This document shows positions 17,499 through 28,800 of a stretch of DNA of 64,000 bases, in pieces (the first letter of the stretch is position 1; each line of letters starts with the position of its first letter). The notes under the pieces were generated by a model. It made no database searches and was not told the DNA's origin. It saw only the letters and a list, made by a program, of their open reading frames with translations. This DNA is from Cohnella sp. OV330. Lineage in GTDB: Bacteria > Bacillota > Bacilli > Paenibacillales > Paenibacillaceae. Position numbers and translations under genes: made by a program. Where the stretch lies: the NCBI RefSeq assembly GCF_900112065.1, contig NZ_FOKE01000003.1, positions 369,607 through 433,606 on the forward strand. Reading direction: 5' to 3'.

Positions 17499-18329
17499 TC
17501 AACCCTTAACCGCCCCTGCCGTCATGCCCGCGACGATCTTTTTATTGAAGAAAATAAACAGGACGAGCGGCGGGATGGAGATCAGGATGATGTCGGCGAA
17601 GAGCAGGTTCCACGACGTGTTGTACAGGCTCGTGAAGTTATAGAGCGTGAGCTGGATCGTCGCGTTGCGCGCGCCGGGGAAGAAGTAGAGCGGGTTGACG
17701 AAGTCGTTGTAGATGCCGACGGCGGACAGGACGACCACGGTGGAGGTGACCGGCGCGAGGAGCGGGAAGATCATGCGGAAAAACAGCCGCAGGCTGCCGC
17801 ACCCGTCCACGATCGCGGCTTCGTCGATCTCGCGAGGGATGGTGGCCATGAAGCCTTTGTACAGGATCGTGGCGAACGAGATGCCGAGCGCGACCTCGAT
17901 CAGCACGATGCCGCTCATCGTTTTGAACAGGTGGATGGAGTCGAGCACCCAAATCGTCGGCACGATGGCGGGCGGGATCATGAGGCCGGCGAGCACCAGG
18001 AAACTGATCGTGCCGGACCACCGGTCGGTCCTGCGCTGCATGACGTAGCCGGCCATGGCGCAGACGACGACGAGCACGGCGATCGACAGCATCGTGATTA
18101 CGGCGCTGTTCAGGAAAGCACGCGTTACCATGCCGTCCTGTGCGGTGAGTACGGTCTTGTAGTTGTTGTAAATCTCGAACGCGCCAGGCCAGCGGATATC
18201 GAGCAACGAGGATTCGGTGCGATTTTTAAAAGAGTTGATGATGACGAAGTAGAAGGGTACCCAGAAGACGACGACGGACAGCAGGAAGGCCAGCGCCTCG
18301 AGCGCGACGCGGCGGGCGGAGCGACTCAT
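17499..18329 (-). CDS. Carbohydrate ABC transporter permease (MalG-like)
   Basis: The 276-aa inner-membrane protein has about six membrane segments, starting at ALAFLLSVVVFWVPFYFVIINS. The EAA loop that docks the ATPase is clear (IDEAAIVDGCGSLRLFFRMI). The C-terminus FNKKIVAGMTAGAVKG is typical of CUT1 second permeases. It overlaps the upstream permease by 4 bases, so it is co-translated, and is third in the operon after the binding protein and first permease. No ATPase gene follows. Confidence 0.92.
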   Translation of the reverse strand: MSRSARRVALEALAFLLSVVVFWVPFYFVIINSFKNRTESSLLDIRWPGAFEIYNNYKTVLTAQDGMVTRAFLNSAVITMLSIAVLVVVCAMAGYVMQRRTDRWSGTISFLVLAGLMIPPAIVPTIWVLDSIHLFKTMSGIVLIEVALGISFATILYKGFMATIPREIDEAAIVDGCGSLRLFFRMIFPLLAPVTSTVVVLSAVGIYNDFVNPLYFFPGARNATIQLTLYNFTSLYNTSWNLLFADIILISIPPLVLFIFFNKKIVAGMTAGAVKG

Positions 18330-19192
18330 AGGTCCACCTCTCTCTTGTTGAGAAATTTAAACAGCGGAAACGCCAGCAGCGAGACGCCGATGAACAGGAT
18401 GACGTTGCCCGCGGTCGCGAGGCCGTAGAAGCCGCCTTGGTACTGCTTGTAGATGATGGAGGCGATCAGGTCGGTGCTGAAGCCGGGGCCGCCCTTGGTC
18501 ATTGCCCATACGAGGTCGAACGAGCGCAGTCCGCCGATGAAGGCGAGGATGATGACGGAGTTCATCGCGGGCGCGGTCAGCGGAATCGTGATATAGCGGA
18601 ACTTGGAAAAGGAAGTGCCCCCGTCGATCTGCAGCGCCTCGTAGTACTCTTCGGGAATCGACATGATGCCCGCGATAAAGATAACCGTCGCCATGCCGAC
18701 GCCTTTCCACACGTCCACCAGCGCGACGGACAGCAAGGCAATGCTTGTGTCGCCCAGCCAGTCCGGACCCGCGATGCCGACCGCCGACAGGCTGCGGTTG
18801 ATCAGCCCCTGCGTCGGATGCATCATGCTGCTGAAGGCGATGCCGACGGCGATCGTCGAGAGCAGGGTGGGGAAGAAGACGACCGACCGCAGATAGCTTT
18901 TGACCCGCAGCGACGAGGTCAGCGCCACGCCGAGCAGCAGGCCGAAGACGACCTTGAGCGCGCAGGTGACGACGGCGTATATGAGCGTATTGCGGAAGCC
19001 GATATTGAGCGACGATTCGGAAAAGAAGGTCGCGTAATTGTCGAAGCCGATGAATTCCCAATCGACCAGGTCCCAGCGCGTCATGCTGAAGAAAAAAGAC
19101 ATGAGCGTCGGCAGCAGGAAAAAGATGAAGTAGACGATGCCGGCGGGCAGCAGGAAAGCGTAGGAATAAAATCGCCTGGATGCTTTGGTCAT
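18326..19192 (-). CDS. Carbohydrate ABC transporter permease (MalF-like)
   Basis: The 288-aa permease has six predicted membrane segments (first YAFLLPAGIVYFIFFLLPTL) and an EAA motif (EEYYEALQIDGGTSFSKFRY). It pairs with the MalG-like protein to form the channel of a CUT1 sugar importer. It lies 118 bases downstream of the binding-protein gene, with a strong hairpin in the gap. Confidence 0.92.
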   Translation of the reverse strand: MTKASRRFYSYAFLLPAGIVYFIFFLLPTLMSFFFSMTRWDLVDWEFIGFDNYATFFSESSLNIGFRNTLIYAVVTCALKVVFGLLLGVALTSSLRVKSYLRSVVFFPTLLSTIAVGIAFSSMMHPTQGLINRSLSAVGIAGPDWLGDTSIALLSVALVDVWKGVGMATVIFIAGIMSIPEEYYEALQIDGGTSFSKFRYITIPLTAPAMNSVIILAFIGGLRSFDLVWAMTKGGPGFSTDLIASIIYKQYQGGFYGLATAGNVILFIGVSLLAFPLFKFLNKREVDL

Positions 19193-19219
19193 TCTCTCTC
19201 GCTCCTATCCGATTCATAA

Positions 19220-19250
19220 ATCGGCCCTGCGATATCGCCGCAGGGCCGAT
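19220..19250 (-). promoter_or_regulatory. Intercistronic hairpin between binding protein and permeases
   Basis: Perfect 12-base arms ATCGGCCCTGCG and CGCAGGGCCGAT around a 7-base loop. There is no good T run, so it more likely protects the binding-protein transcript or partly attenuates permease expression than ends transcription. Such stems are common behind sugar-binding-protein genes. Confidence 0.65.
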
Positions 19251-19310
19251 CGATGGGGTGCTTGCTTGCGAGCCGCTTATGAGTCTATTTAGGGGCTGCT
19301 TACGCTTTGC

Positions 19311-20735
19311 TTACCAGCCTGCCAGTCCGAGCTGCTTGGCTTGCTTCTCGACGTCTTTGTCGTACGCCTTCGCGCTGTCTTCGGGCGACTTCATGCCGGA
19401 GCCGGCTTCGACCGTGATCTGCGGCAGGTTCGGGCCTTTGAGCGGCGACAGGAACTCGAGCGCAGGCGCGTTGTTGTTGCTGTCGAAGTAAGGCAGCATA
19501 TCCTTGACGCCGCCGTATGCGTCGTCTGGGAGCGCGGCGCCTTTGATGACATAAGGGCCTTCCGGCTTCGCCTTCGCGGCCATGAGCGCCATCGCCTCCG
19601 GCGTGTCGAAGAAGGCGAGCCACTTTTTGGCGGCTTCCACGTTTTTGCCGTCCTTGTAGATCGAGATGGCGGCCGGCATCCACACGGTCAGGCCGTTGCT
19701 GTCCGCGCTGTCGCCGGGCTGGGCGAAGACGCCGATGTCGTCGATCTTGTCGGGATACGTGGCGAAAATGTTGGAGAGCGCGAACGTCAGCATCGGATAC
19801 TGGACGCCGGTGCCGTCGACGAGCATCTTGAGCGCCTGGTCGTAGGTGGTAGACAGATAGTCCTTATTCAAGTAAGGCTTCATCTCGGCCAGCTTTTCGA
19901 AGCTGCGCAGCGCGGCCGGCGTCGTAGCGAACTTGGCCGTGCCTGCCGTGAAGTCGTCGGCAAAGGTCGGCGCGGCCGCCTGCACGTTGAATTGGTCGGC
20001 CAACAGAATGAGCTGCGACGTCCAGCTGTCTTTGTAGGAGCCGATGACGGCCGTTTTGCCCGCGGCTTTGATCTTCTCGTTGTTCGCTTTGAGCTCGTCC
20101 CAGGTTTTCGGTACGGACAATCCCAGCTCGGCGTACACCTTCTTGTTGTACAGCCAGGCGCCCGCTTGGGAGGAGCCGCTCGGTCCCGCGTATACGCGGC
20201 CGTTCACGCTGACCGTCGGCTTGAAGGAATCGACCACGTTGTCCATGAAAGGCTCGTCCGTGAGGTCGAGGAAGTATTTTTCCGGTTGGAGGGACTTGAA
20301 GAGCGAGCCTGCATTGTAAAAGTTGAGGTCGTCCATCTCGCCGGTCGCGAGCTTCGTCTTGACGAGGTTGTCGCCTTCGCCGCCGCCGGGGCGCAGGTCG
20401 AACTCGGTTTTGATGTTATAGCGCTTCTCGATCTCGTCGGTGATCGCCTTGATGCCTTCAGTCGATGTCTGGTTGTCGATGAGCAGCTTGAGCGTCACCG
20501 GCTTTTCGTAGCGCTCGCTCTCCGTGCTTGCCGAAGGGCTGGCCGCCGCGGACGAGGCCGGAGCTGAAGCGGATGCAGAGGCGGTTGCGGAAGGTTCGGC
20601 TGCGGAAGGTTCGGCTGCGGATGGGCTCGCCGAGGCGGCGCCGTTATTGTTGTTGCTGCCGCATGCGGACAGCATCGCGGCGGTCAGCAGAGTGCCGGAC
20701 AGCACCGCGAGCGATTTCTTTTGAGTCTTGAGCAT
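19311..20735 (-). CDS. Sugar ABC transporter substrate-binding lipoprotein
   Basis: ATG 20735 follows GGAGGATC; the frame is open further upstream but only through a repeat-rich non-coding stretch. The 474-aa product has a lipoprotein signal (AMLSAC, Cys25), then an Ala/Ser/Pro-rich linker to about residue 75, a spacer across the cell wall. The mature part is a family 1 solute-binding protein (VPKTWDELKANNEKIKAAGK, GLTVWMPAAISIYKDGKNVE). First gene of a binding protein-MalF-MalG operon. It is divergent from two glucan-hydrolase-like genes, so it may import the oligosaccharides they release; that link is inference. Confidence 0.92.
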   Translation of the reverse strand: MLKTQKKSLAVLSGTLLTAAMLSACGSNNNNGAASASPSAAEPSAAEPSATASASASAPASSAAASPSASTESERYEKPVTLKLLIDNQTSTEGIKAITDEIEKRYNIKTEFDLRPGGGEGDNLVKTKLATGEMDDLNFYNAGSLFKSLQPEKYFLDLTDEPFMDNVVDSFKPTVSVNGRVYAGPSGSSQAGAWLYNKKVYAELGLSVPKTWDELKANNEKIKAAGKTAVIGSYKDSWTSQLILLADQFNVQAAAPTFADDFTAGTAKFATTPAALRSFEKLAEMKPYLNKDYLSTTYDQALKMLVDGTGVQYPMLTFALSNIFATYPDKIDDIGVFAQPGDSADSNGLTVWMPAAISIYKDGKNVEAAKKWLAFFDTPEAMALMAAKAKPEGPYVIKGAALPDDAYGGVKDMLPYFDSNNNAPALEFLSPLKGPNLPQITVEAGSGMKSPEDSAKAYDKDVEKQAKQLGLAGW

Positions 20736-21292
20736 GTGAAAGGATCCTCCTTTATTTTCTTCGCCCGCCGGCAGCTCGCCGGTCGGGGAAGCCCCCGTGG
20801 CATTTGGCGTCTTCGGGACCGTGTCGCCCCGTGCTTCAAAGTGTAAGGGGTTGCACGCCGGCAGGTAAGCGTCCCATTTTTTGGCCGGCCGTCTGATTTT
20901 TTTAGGAGGCGCGTACAGCAGGGGCCAGCCGGTTGTTTCTTCGCTGCAGCCGCGGAAATCGCGCTTACGGCAGCGGGCAGGCACGAATCTGGTTCTGCAG
21001 CCGCACATTCCGCGCTTACAGCGCACGCCTCCGCTGCAACCGCGGAAATATCGCTTACAGCGGGGGTCAAGCACCTTTCTCGCCCTGCAACCGCACATTC
21101 CGCGCATACATCGCTGTGCCGCCTCTGCCGAACAAACCAGTTTTCTCTCTTTATAGGCCCTTGTACTACACATTCCTCGCGTACCTAAAAAATCAGCAGG
21201 TCCAGCCAAAAAATGGGGCGATTGCCGCACCAGTTGGAAGCGCATACAGTTAGGCTTGCAGGCAAAGAACGATCACTGAGGAGGAATCACTC
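20736..21292. other. Divergent intergenic region of 557 bases, repeat-rich
   Basis: Holds the promoters of the importer operon (minus) and the glucanase genes (plus), but no clear -35/-10 pair could be picked. The middle part is taken up by the tandem repeat at 20944-21123. Frames open across it are low-complexity (Cys/Arg-rich) and not credible genes. Confidence 0.5.
20944..21123. repeat. Two 90-bp tandem units, each of two related subunits
   Basis: CTGCAGCCGC or CTGCAACCGC recurs at 20944, 20995, 21034 and 21085. The first and third continue with GGAAAT and CGCTTAC; the second and fourth with ACATTCCGCGC and TACA. The higher-order period is therefore 90 bases. Copies are diverged. Confidence 0.7.
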
Positions 21293-22849
21293 GTGAGAAT
21301 CGGTTCTAAACATGGCCTTTCGGCTTCACTATGGGCACTGCTCGTCGCATTGCTGGCTTGGAACGCCTGGCCCTCGGGCGCGCTCGCCGCGGACACGCAG
21401 GCGCCGACCGCGCCGGCAACGCTGACGGCGACCGCCGCGTCCGGCTCCCAGATCAACCTCGCCTGGTCCGCGTCGTCGGATAATGTTGGCGTCACCGGCT
21501 ACGACGTGTACCGCTACGGCACGAAAATCGCGAGCACGACGTCGACCTCGTACAGCAACGCGTCGCTGACGGCATCCACTTCGTACAGCTACGCGATTCG
21601 TGCAAAGGATGCGGCGGGCAACGTCTCGGCGTTCAGCCCGACGGCCGCCGCCGTCACGTCGCCCGTCCCCGCCGGCGCGACGGTCAAGAAGGGCGTCGGC
21701 TCTTCCAAGTACCTGGCCAGCGGCCAGACGCAGTCCGACTTCGCGAAGCTGACCAACCTCGGCGTCGGATGGACGTACAACTGGTCGATCGATTACCCGG
21801 GTACGAACGGCACGTCGATCGAGTACGTGCCGCAGATCTGGGGGCCTGGCGCGGTCACGTCGGCCACGCTCTCCACGATCGCCCAGGGCAAGGCCGCCGG
21901 CAAGTTCAAGGCGCTGCTCGCTTTCAACGAGCCGGATCTATACGAGCAGGCGAACATGTCGGTCGAGTCCGCCGTGGCGCTCTGGCCGACGCTGATGAAC
22001 GCGGGCCTCCGCCTCGGCAGTCCCGCGGTCGCCATGTCCGCCGAGACCTATGCGTACGGGCAGACCTGGCTTGAGAATTTCATGAGCCAGACCGCGGCGA
22101 ACGGCTACCATGTCGACTTTATCGCGGTGCACTACTATCCGGACTTCATGCATCCGAACGCGGCCGAAAATCTGCGCATTTCGCTCACGAACCTCTTCAA
22201 CCTGTATCACAAGCCGATCTGGATCACCGAACTCGGCGCGATAAACGCCGGCCAGCTGTCCGCGGCCCCGACGGCGGCGGGCGCCCAGAAGTTCATGACC
22301 GAAGCGGTCGCGATGCTGGAAGGCCTGCCGTTCGTGGAGCGCTACGCCTGGTTCGACGACAACTGCTCGAACGACGCCGGCTGCGCCTACACGACGCTGT
22401 ACGACGCGAGCAACAATCTGACCGCGATCGGCACGACTTACAAGGCGCTGCCCAAGACGCCGCTTTTCCGTTTCGGCTGGACGGCGACCGCCAGCCCCGC
22501 AGGCATCGAACCGACGTCCAACATGTTCGACAACAATCCGGCGACGCGCTGGACGACCGGGCAGGCGCAGTCATCGGGCCAGTATTTCACAGTGGATATG
22601 ACGGGTTCTCGCACTTTCAGCCGGATTGTCCTGGACGCGAACGGCAGCGGCGACTACGCGCGAGGTTATCAGGTGTTCGTCTCCAGCAACGGCACGAGCT
22701 GGGGCAGCGCCATCGCCAGCGGCACGGGCACGGGATCGGCGATTACGATCGACTTTGCGCCCGTGACCGCCCGGTATATCAAGGTCGTGCAGACCGGCAC
22801 TGCGCCGTCGAATTACTGGTCCGTTCACGAGTTCAATGCTTATAGCTAA
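21293..22849 (+). CDS. Secreted GH128-like glycoside hydrolase with FN3 and discoidin domains
   Basis: Starts at GTG 21293 behind GAGGAGG. The 518-aa product has a signal peptide (about 1-32), a fibronectin type III domain (about 36-125, SGSQINLAWSASSDNVGVTG), a catalytic domain (about 130-375) and a C-terminal discoidin/CBM32-type domain (about 385-518, ARYIKVVQTGTAPSNYWSVH). The catalytic part has GWTYNWSID, LLAFNEPDL, VDFIAVHYYPDF, PIWITELGA and FVERYAWFDDNC, the pattern of GH128-type beta-1,3-glucanases. Glu213 (in NEPD) and Glu313 (in ITELG) are the predicted acid/base and nucleophile. Followed after 29 bases by the SLH protein that carries a second such domain. Confidence 0.85.
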   Translation: MRIGSKHGLSASLWALLVALLAWNAWPSGALAADTQAPTAPATLTATAASGSQINLAWSASSDNVGVTGYDVYRYGTKIASTTSTSYSNASLTASTSYSYAIRAKDAAGNVSAFSPTAAAVTSPVPAGATVKKGVGSSKYLASGQTQSDFAKLTNLGVGWTYNWSIDYPGTNGTSIEYVPQIWGPGAVTSATLSTIAQGKAAGKFKALLAFNEPDLYEQANMSVESAVALWPTLMNAGLRLGSPAVAMSAETYAYGQTWLENFMSQTAANGYHVDFIAVHYYPDFMHPNAAENLRISLTNLFNLYHKPIWITELGAINAGQLSAAPTAAGAQKFMTEAVAMLEGLPFVERYAWFDDNCSNDAGCAYTTLYDASNNLTAIGTTYKALPKTPLFRFGWTATASPAGIEPTSNMFDNNPATRWTTGQAQSSGQYFTVDMTGSRTFSRIVLDANGSGDYARGYQVFVSSNGTSWGSAIASGTGTGSAITIDFAPVTARYIKVVQTGTAPSNYWSVHEFNAYS

Positions 22850-22878
22850 AACGAACGGCGGAAAAAGGGAGAGTCCAG

Positions 22879-25800
22879 ATGAATAGAAGACCGCATTTGA
22901 GAAAACGGGGCGGCGCATTCTTAAGCGCCCTCCTGGCGCTAATCCTGACGCTAACGCTAGCCCTCGTCGCGCCGGGGAATCAAGCGGCAGCCGCGTCGTC
23001 AGCACTGCCATCGGGTGCGCTCGATCCCGCAGGCTGGAAGATTACGACCACGCTTGACGACGGCGCGCCCGATCTGAACACGATCTCGGCGGCTTTGTTC
23101 GACGGCGATCCGTCGACGGCCTGGACGAGCGCCAAAAACCAATCCCCATGGGGGCTCGTCCTCCAGATCGACATGCAGCGGCAGACCGCGTTCGACTCGA
23201 TCGCGATCGATACCGGCGATTCCCCGAACTATGGCAGGGAATATACGATTCAGTCCGACGCCGACTGGTCGGCAACGCTGGCTACGGTGCCCGGCCAGTC
23301 CGGCGTGACCGTGATCAAGGTGCCGCGGACAACGGCCAGGCTGGTCAACGTCTGGCAGACCGGCAGTAATGCTTCGCCGTGGACGGTAGCGGAGGCGCGG
23401 CTGTACGATAGCGATAAAGCCTATCCGGGCGAATCCGGTCTCGCGGTCAAATGCACCTCGCAGTCCTGCGAGCTGAACTGGTCCGAGGTAGCCGGCGCGA
23501 GCGCCTACCGCGTCTATCGCGCGGGCGGTCCGACTGATACGTTCGAGCGGATCGGGGCCGGCGACGTAGTCGGCACGGTTTATTCGGATACGAACATCCA
23601 GCCGGGCCACACGTACTTTTACAAAATATCCGCCGTCGTCGGAGGCGCCGAATCCGGCTTGTCCGGCGCGGTGTCCGGCATCCCGGGAGACAGTCCGTTC
23701 GGGCCGTACGTGCATGTCTTCGATCCGTCCATGGGCGCGGCCGCGATCAACGCGGCAGCCGACGCGATCTTCGCCGAGCAGGAGCGAAGCGAATTCGGCA
23801 GCGGGCGGCATGCCATGCTCTTCAAGCCGGGCGATTACGAAGGCGTCAACGTCAAGGTCGGCTTCTACACGCAGGTGTCCGGACTCGGGCAAGATCCCGA
23901 CGACGTCGATATCCGCGGCGCGGTGAACGCGAACGCCGACTGGAACGACGGCAACGCCTTGGTCAACTTCTGGCGGTCCGCCGAGAACTTCAGCGTCACG
24001 CCGCCTGCCGGCTCGTCCGCGCAGTGGGCGGTCGCGCAAGCCGCGCCGATGCGCCGGGTGCATATCAAGGGCCAGCTCGAGCTGTTCGACTTCGATCCGT
24101 GGTGGAACGCGGGACTTGCGAGCGGCGGCTTTTTGGCGGACTCCAAAATCGACGGAACGATCGTACCCGCGTCGCAGCAGCAGTGGTTTTCGCGCAACAA
24201 CGCATACGGCAGCTGGTCCAACGGCGTCTGGAACATGGTGTTCGTCGGAGACGAGAAGCCGCCGGCAGGCACCTTCCCGGCGGACCCGTATACGGTCGTC
24301 GACAAGACGCCGGTCATGCGGGAAAAGCCGTACCTTTATATCGACGAGAAAGGGGCTTACCAGGTGTTCGTCCCGTCGGTATCCAAGGACAGCCAAGGGG
24401 TGAGTTGGCAAAACGGTTCGACGCCGGGCACCTCGGTTCCGATCGGCCGCTTCTATATCGCGAGCCCGGAAAGCTCCGACGCGGACAGCGTCAACGCCGC
24501 GCTTAACGAAGGCATGAACGTGCTTTTTACGCCGGGCATCTATCATCTATCCGATACGATTCGCGTCGATCGTCCGAACGCGAGCGTCATGGGGCTTGGC
24601 TTCGCCACCCTGATCCCGGCCGACGGCAAAGCCGCGATGACCGTGGCGGACGAAGACGGCATCATCGTCTCCAGCTTGCTGTTCGACGCGGACGCCGCCG
24701 GCTCTCCCGAGCTGCTCCAGGTCGGGCCCGAAGGCGCGAGCCGCGACCACGCGGCGAATCCCATCTCGCTGCACGACCTGTTCTTCCGCGTCGGCGGGGC
24801 GCATGCCGGCAAGACGGACGCGAACCTGGTCATCAACAGCGACGACGTCATCGGCGATCACTTCTGGATCTGGCGCGCGGATCACGGCGCGAGCGCAGGC
24901 GGGTGGCGGACGAACGACTCGATGAACGGGCTTGTCGTGAACGGCGAGGACGTCACCGTCTTCGGATTGTTCAACGAGCACCACAACGCTTACCAGACGC
25001 TTTGGAACGGCGAACGCGGACGGCTCTATTTCTACCAATCCGAAATCCCGTACGAGGTGCCCGATCAGGCATCCTGGATGAGCGGCGGCGGAAAGGTGAA
25101 CGGATATGCCTCCTATAAGGTGGCGGACGGCGTCACGGACCACGAAGCGTGGGGGCTCGGCATCTACTCCTACTTCAGGGATGCCGTCGTGAAGCTGGAC
25201 AGCGCGATCGAGGTGCCGGACGTGCCGGGGGTGAAAATCCACCACGCGACATCCGTGCTGCTGGCGGGCAACGGCGAGATTTCTCACGTCGTTAATCAAA
25301 CGGGCACGGCCGCTAAGCAGGGCGGCGTGCGCCAGACCGTCGCCGAATACGCGGGCGGAGACGGCAGCGTCGTCTGGACGGCGCTGAATCGAGCGGACTG
25401 GATCGCATCGGCGTACAAGGATGCCGGCGGGGATACGGCGGCGGCCGGCGCGATCGACGGCAACGCCGGTACGCGCTGGGCGAACCGGGAAGCGCAGCTA
25501 CCGTCGGGAGATCAGTGGTTTCAGGTCGATATGGGGACGGCCCGCGCCTTCGATCGCGTCAAAATCGAGTCGGGAGGCGACTATGGACGCGGCTATCGCA
25601 TCCAGGTCTCGGACAACGGCGCGGACTGGACCGACATGGCTTCGGGGACCGGCTCGGAGACGATCGATGTGACGTTGGGGCGGCGGACCGCCCGCTACCT
25701 CCGCGTCGTTCAGACAGGAACGGCTTCATCGAATTGGTGGTCGATTAACGAGATTAACGTTTATGCCGGCGGGGCGGCGACAGCCGCGACGGGCGTCGAG

Positions 25801-28800
25801 GTTGCGCCGGCGGCGCTGACGCTTATGGAGCGCCAGTCTGCCGTACTGACGGCAACCGTAAATCCTGAGGAAGCCAGCGTCAAGACGGTGAGCTGGCAAT
25901 CCAGCGATCCGGCCGTCGCGGCGGTCGACGAAGCGGGACGGGTGACGGCGCTTAAAGCAGGCAGCACGACCATCACAGCGACGGCGACCGACGGCGGCTA
26001 CACGGCGCAGGCGCAAGTCACGGTCATCGCCGGCGATCCGCTGCCGCAGCCGATCGCCGTCAAGAAAGGCGTCGCCGCGATCAAGTATCTGTCGACCGAT
26101 CCGGCCAAGCTGGCGGATGTCGGCGCAAGCTGGACGTACAATTGGTCGATTGACTACACGGGCAGCCTGACCGGCATGGAATATGTTCCGATGCTGTGGG
26201 GACCGGGCGCGGTGACGGACGATACGATCGCGAAGCTTAAGGAAGGAAAGGCTTCAGGAAGGTTCGACAGCTTGTTGGGGTACAACGAGCCCGAGCTGGC
26301 GGAGCAGTCTCAAACGCGCGTGGCCGACGCGATCAAGCTGTGGCCGCGGTTAATGGAGACGGGGCTGCGGCTCGGCAGTCCGGCCGTCGCGTATACGTAC
26401 GACGATGCGTACGCGGCGGGGAAAGGCTGGCTGGACGACTTCATGACGCGGACGGCGGCGGTCGGCTATCCCGTCGACTTTATCGCGCTGCATTTTTATC
26501 CGGACTTCACCGATCCGGAAGCGGTCGCCAAGCTGAAAAACACGCTTACGGCTATTCACGGCAAGTACGGTAAACCGATCTGGATCACCGAGATCGGCGC
26601 GATTCCGTTCGGCGCGACGTACCGGACGCCGACGCAGGCGCTCGCGTCGTCGTTCGTCGCGCAGTTGCTGCCGATGCTTGACTCGCTGCCGTTCGTCGAG
26701 CGCTATGCCTGGTTCGGCGACAACTGCGCGCACGATCAAGGCTGCGCGTACACGTCGTTGTACGATCTCTCGGATCGACTGACCGCGACTGGGGCAGCGT
26801 TCAAGGATCCGGCAAGCGTCCCGCCTCCGGAACCTGCGGACGTGCGGCTCGACCGCGCGGGGTGGAGCGCGACCGCCTCGTCTACAGCCTTCGGCGCGGC
26901 GCCTGAATTCGCCTTCGACGGGGATGCCGGTCGGCAGTGGTCCACCGATGCCGGTCAAGTCGGCGGAGAGTGGTACTCCCTCGATATGGGCAAAACGAAC
27001 CGCACGAACGGCCTCTGGCTGGACGCTGGCGCGAATGCTACATTCGACTACGCAAGAGGGTACCGGGTCGAATTGTCCGTTGATGGCGAGCGCTGGACGA
27101 CCGCCGCGGCCGGAACCGGCAGCGCACAGCTGCTCAGGTTGAGCTGGCCCGCGCAGGACGCGCGGTATATCAAAGTGACGCAGACGGGGTACGACGGCTT
27201 CTGGAGATGGACGATCAACGAGCTGAACGTCTACGGTCCGGGCAGCGCTCCAACCGCCCCGCTCGCGATCGGGAAGCCAGTTGACGGCGCGAGTCTGCCG
27301 GCGGCACGGCCGGACGTCTCCTATGACTTGACGCTTGGGCTCGAAGCTTCCGGCGGAAGCGCTCCGTATTCGTGGTCGGTAACCGGACTGCCGGAGGGAT
27401 TGAGCTTCAATGCTGCGACGGGGGACATAACCGGTACCGTGGCGGAAGGGGCGGCAGCCGCGAGCCCGTATACGGTCACGATAACGGTGAAGGATGCGAA
27501 CGACGAGACGGTATCGGTAACGAACACGCTGGCTGTCGGTCAGTTGCTGGGCATCGGGCAGCCGGCGAGCGGAGATGCGATCCCGTCCGCTAAGGTCGGC
27601 GCGGCGTATAGCGTGCAGCTGGCGGCATATGGCGGGGCTGCGCCGTACACCTGGCGCATCGAAGGCTTGCCGACAGGTTTGGCGCTGGATGCGAATACGC
27701 AGGCCATTAGCGGAAAGCCGGCAGAGGGGACGGATGTCGACAGCCCGTACGAAATCTTGATCCGCGTGACAGATTCCGCCAATGTTTCCCGGGAAATGAC
27801 GGCTTCTCTGACCGTCGCGCCGTCGGATCCGGTCGATCCGGGTATGGAAGAATTGGCGATCGTGGCTCCGGCTCCCGGCAGCGCAATCGTATCGGGCAAT
27901 GAAGGCAGCGCGTACGATCAGGTGCTGACGCTGACGGCCACGGGCGGCACGGAACCGTATACGTGGAGCATTAGCGGCTTGCCCACGGGCTTGACGTTCG
28001 ATCCCGCGACATTGCGGATCTCCGGTACGCCGGCTTCGAGCGGCACCTATTCGCTGACCATTACGGCGACGGATGCGGAAAACCGGACGGCAACGGTAGC
28101 GACTAGTCTCACCATCGAGCCGATCTATGTACCGCCTTACGTCCCGCCGGTGACGACACCGAACACGGGAACAGAAACGCCTTCGGCAGACGGCACGCTT
28201 AAGGTGACGGACGCGATGCTGACGATGGGTGACGCGGTCGCATCGGTGACGCTGCTGGCCGGCACGAAGACGGCGCAGCTGCCGGCAAGCCTGCTCGGCA
28301 AGGCGGAAGGCAAAGATCTGGAGCTGAAAGCGGGCGACCTGTCGCTCACGTTGCCGGCAGCCGTGCTGAAGAAGCTGACGGCCGCGATTCCGGCGGATCT
28401 CCTCGGCGATGCGCAGGTGCAAGTGTCGTTCAAGCCTGTCGAAGCGGCTACGGCTGCGCAGGCAGTTGGTGCTTCCACCGACGCGACCGCAGTGAAGCTG
28501 GCAGGCGACGTCATCGAGTTTACGCTGACTGTCGTGGTTGGCGACGCGAGCACGGCCGTGACGACGTTCGAAGCGCCGCTTACCCTGAAGCTGAAGGCAG
28601 ACGGCGTCGCAAATCCGAAGCTCGGCGGCATCTTCTATCTGGCGGGCAACGGACAGCGCCAGTATGTCGACAGCAAGTACGTCGACGGAGCCTATGTCGC
28701 GCAGATCCAGCACTTCAGCAAGTACGCGGTGCTTGAAGTGAACAAGAACTTCGCCGACGTCCCGGCTTCGCACTGGGCGATCGACGTGATCAAGGAGCTG

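Noticed and set aside
18437..19219. Long open frames antisense to the permease genes.
   Set aside because: They are shadows in GC-rich DNA: charged low-complexity translations, no ribosome-binding site, and complete overlap with well-supported permease genes.
20736..21245. N-terminal extension of the binding protein that starts at 20735.
   Set aside because: The extension is Cys/Arg-rich repeat sequence, and a perfect lipoprotein signal with ribosome-binding site begins at 20735.
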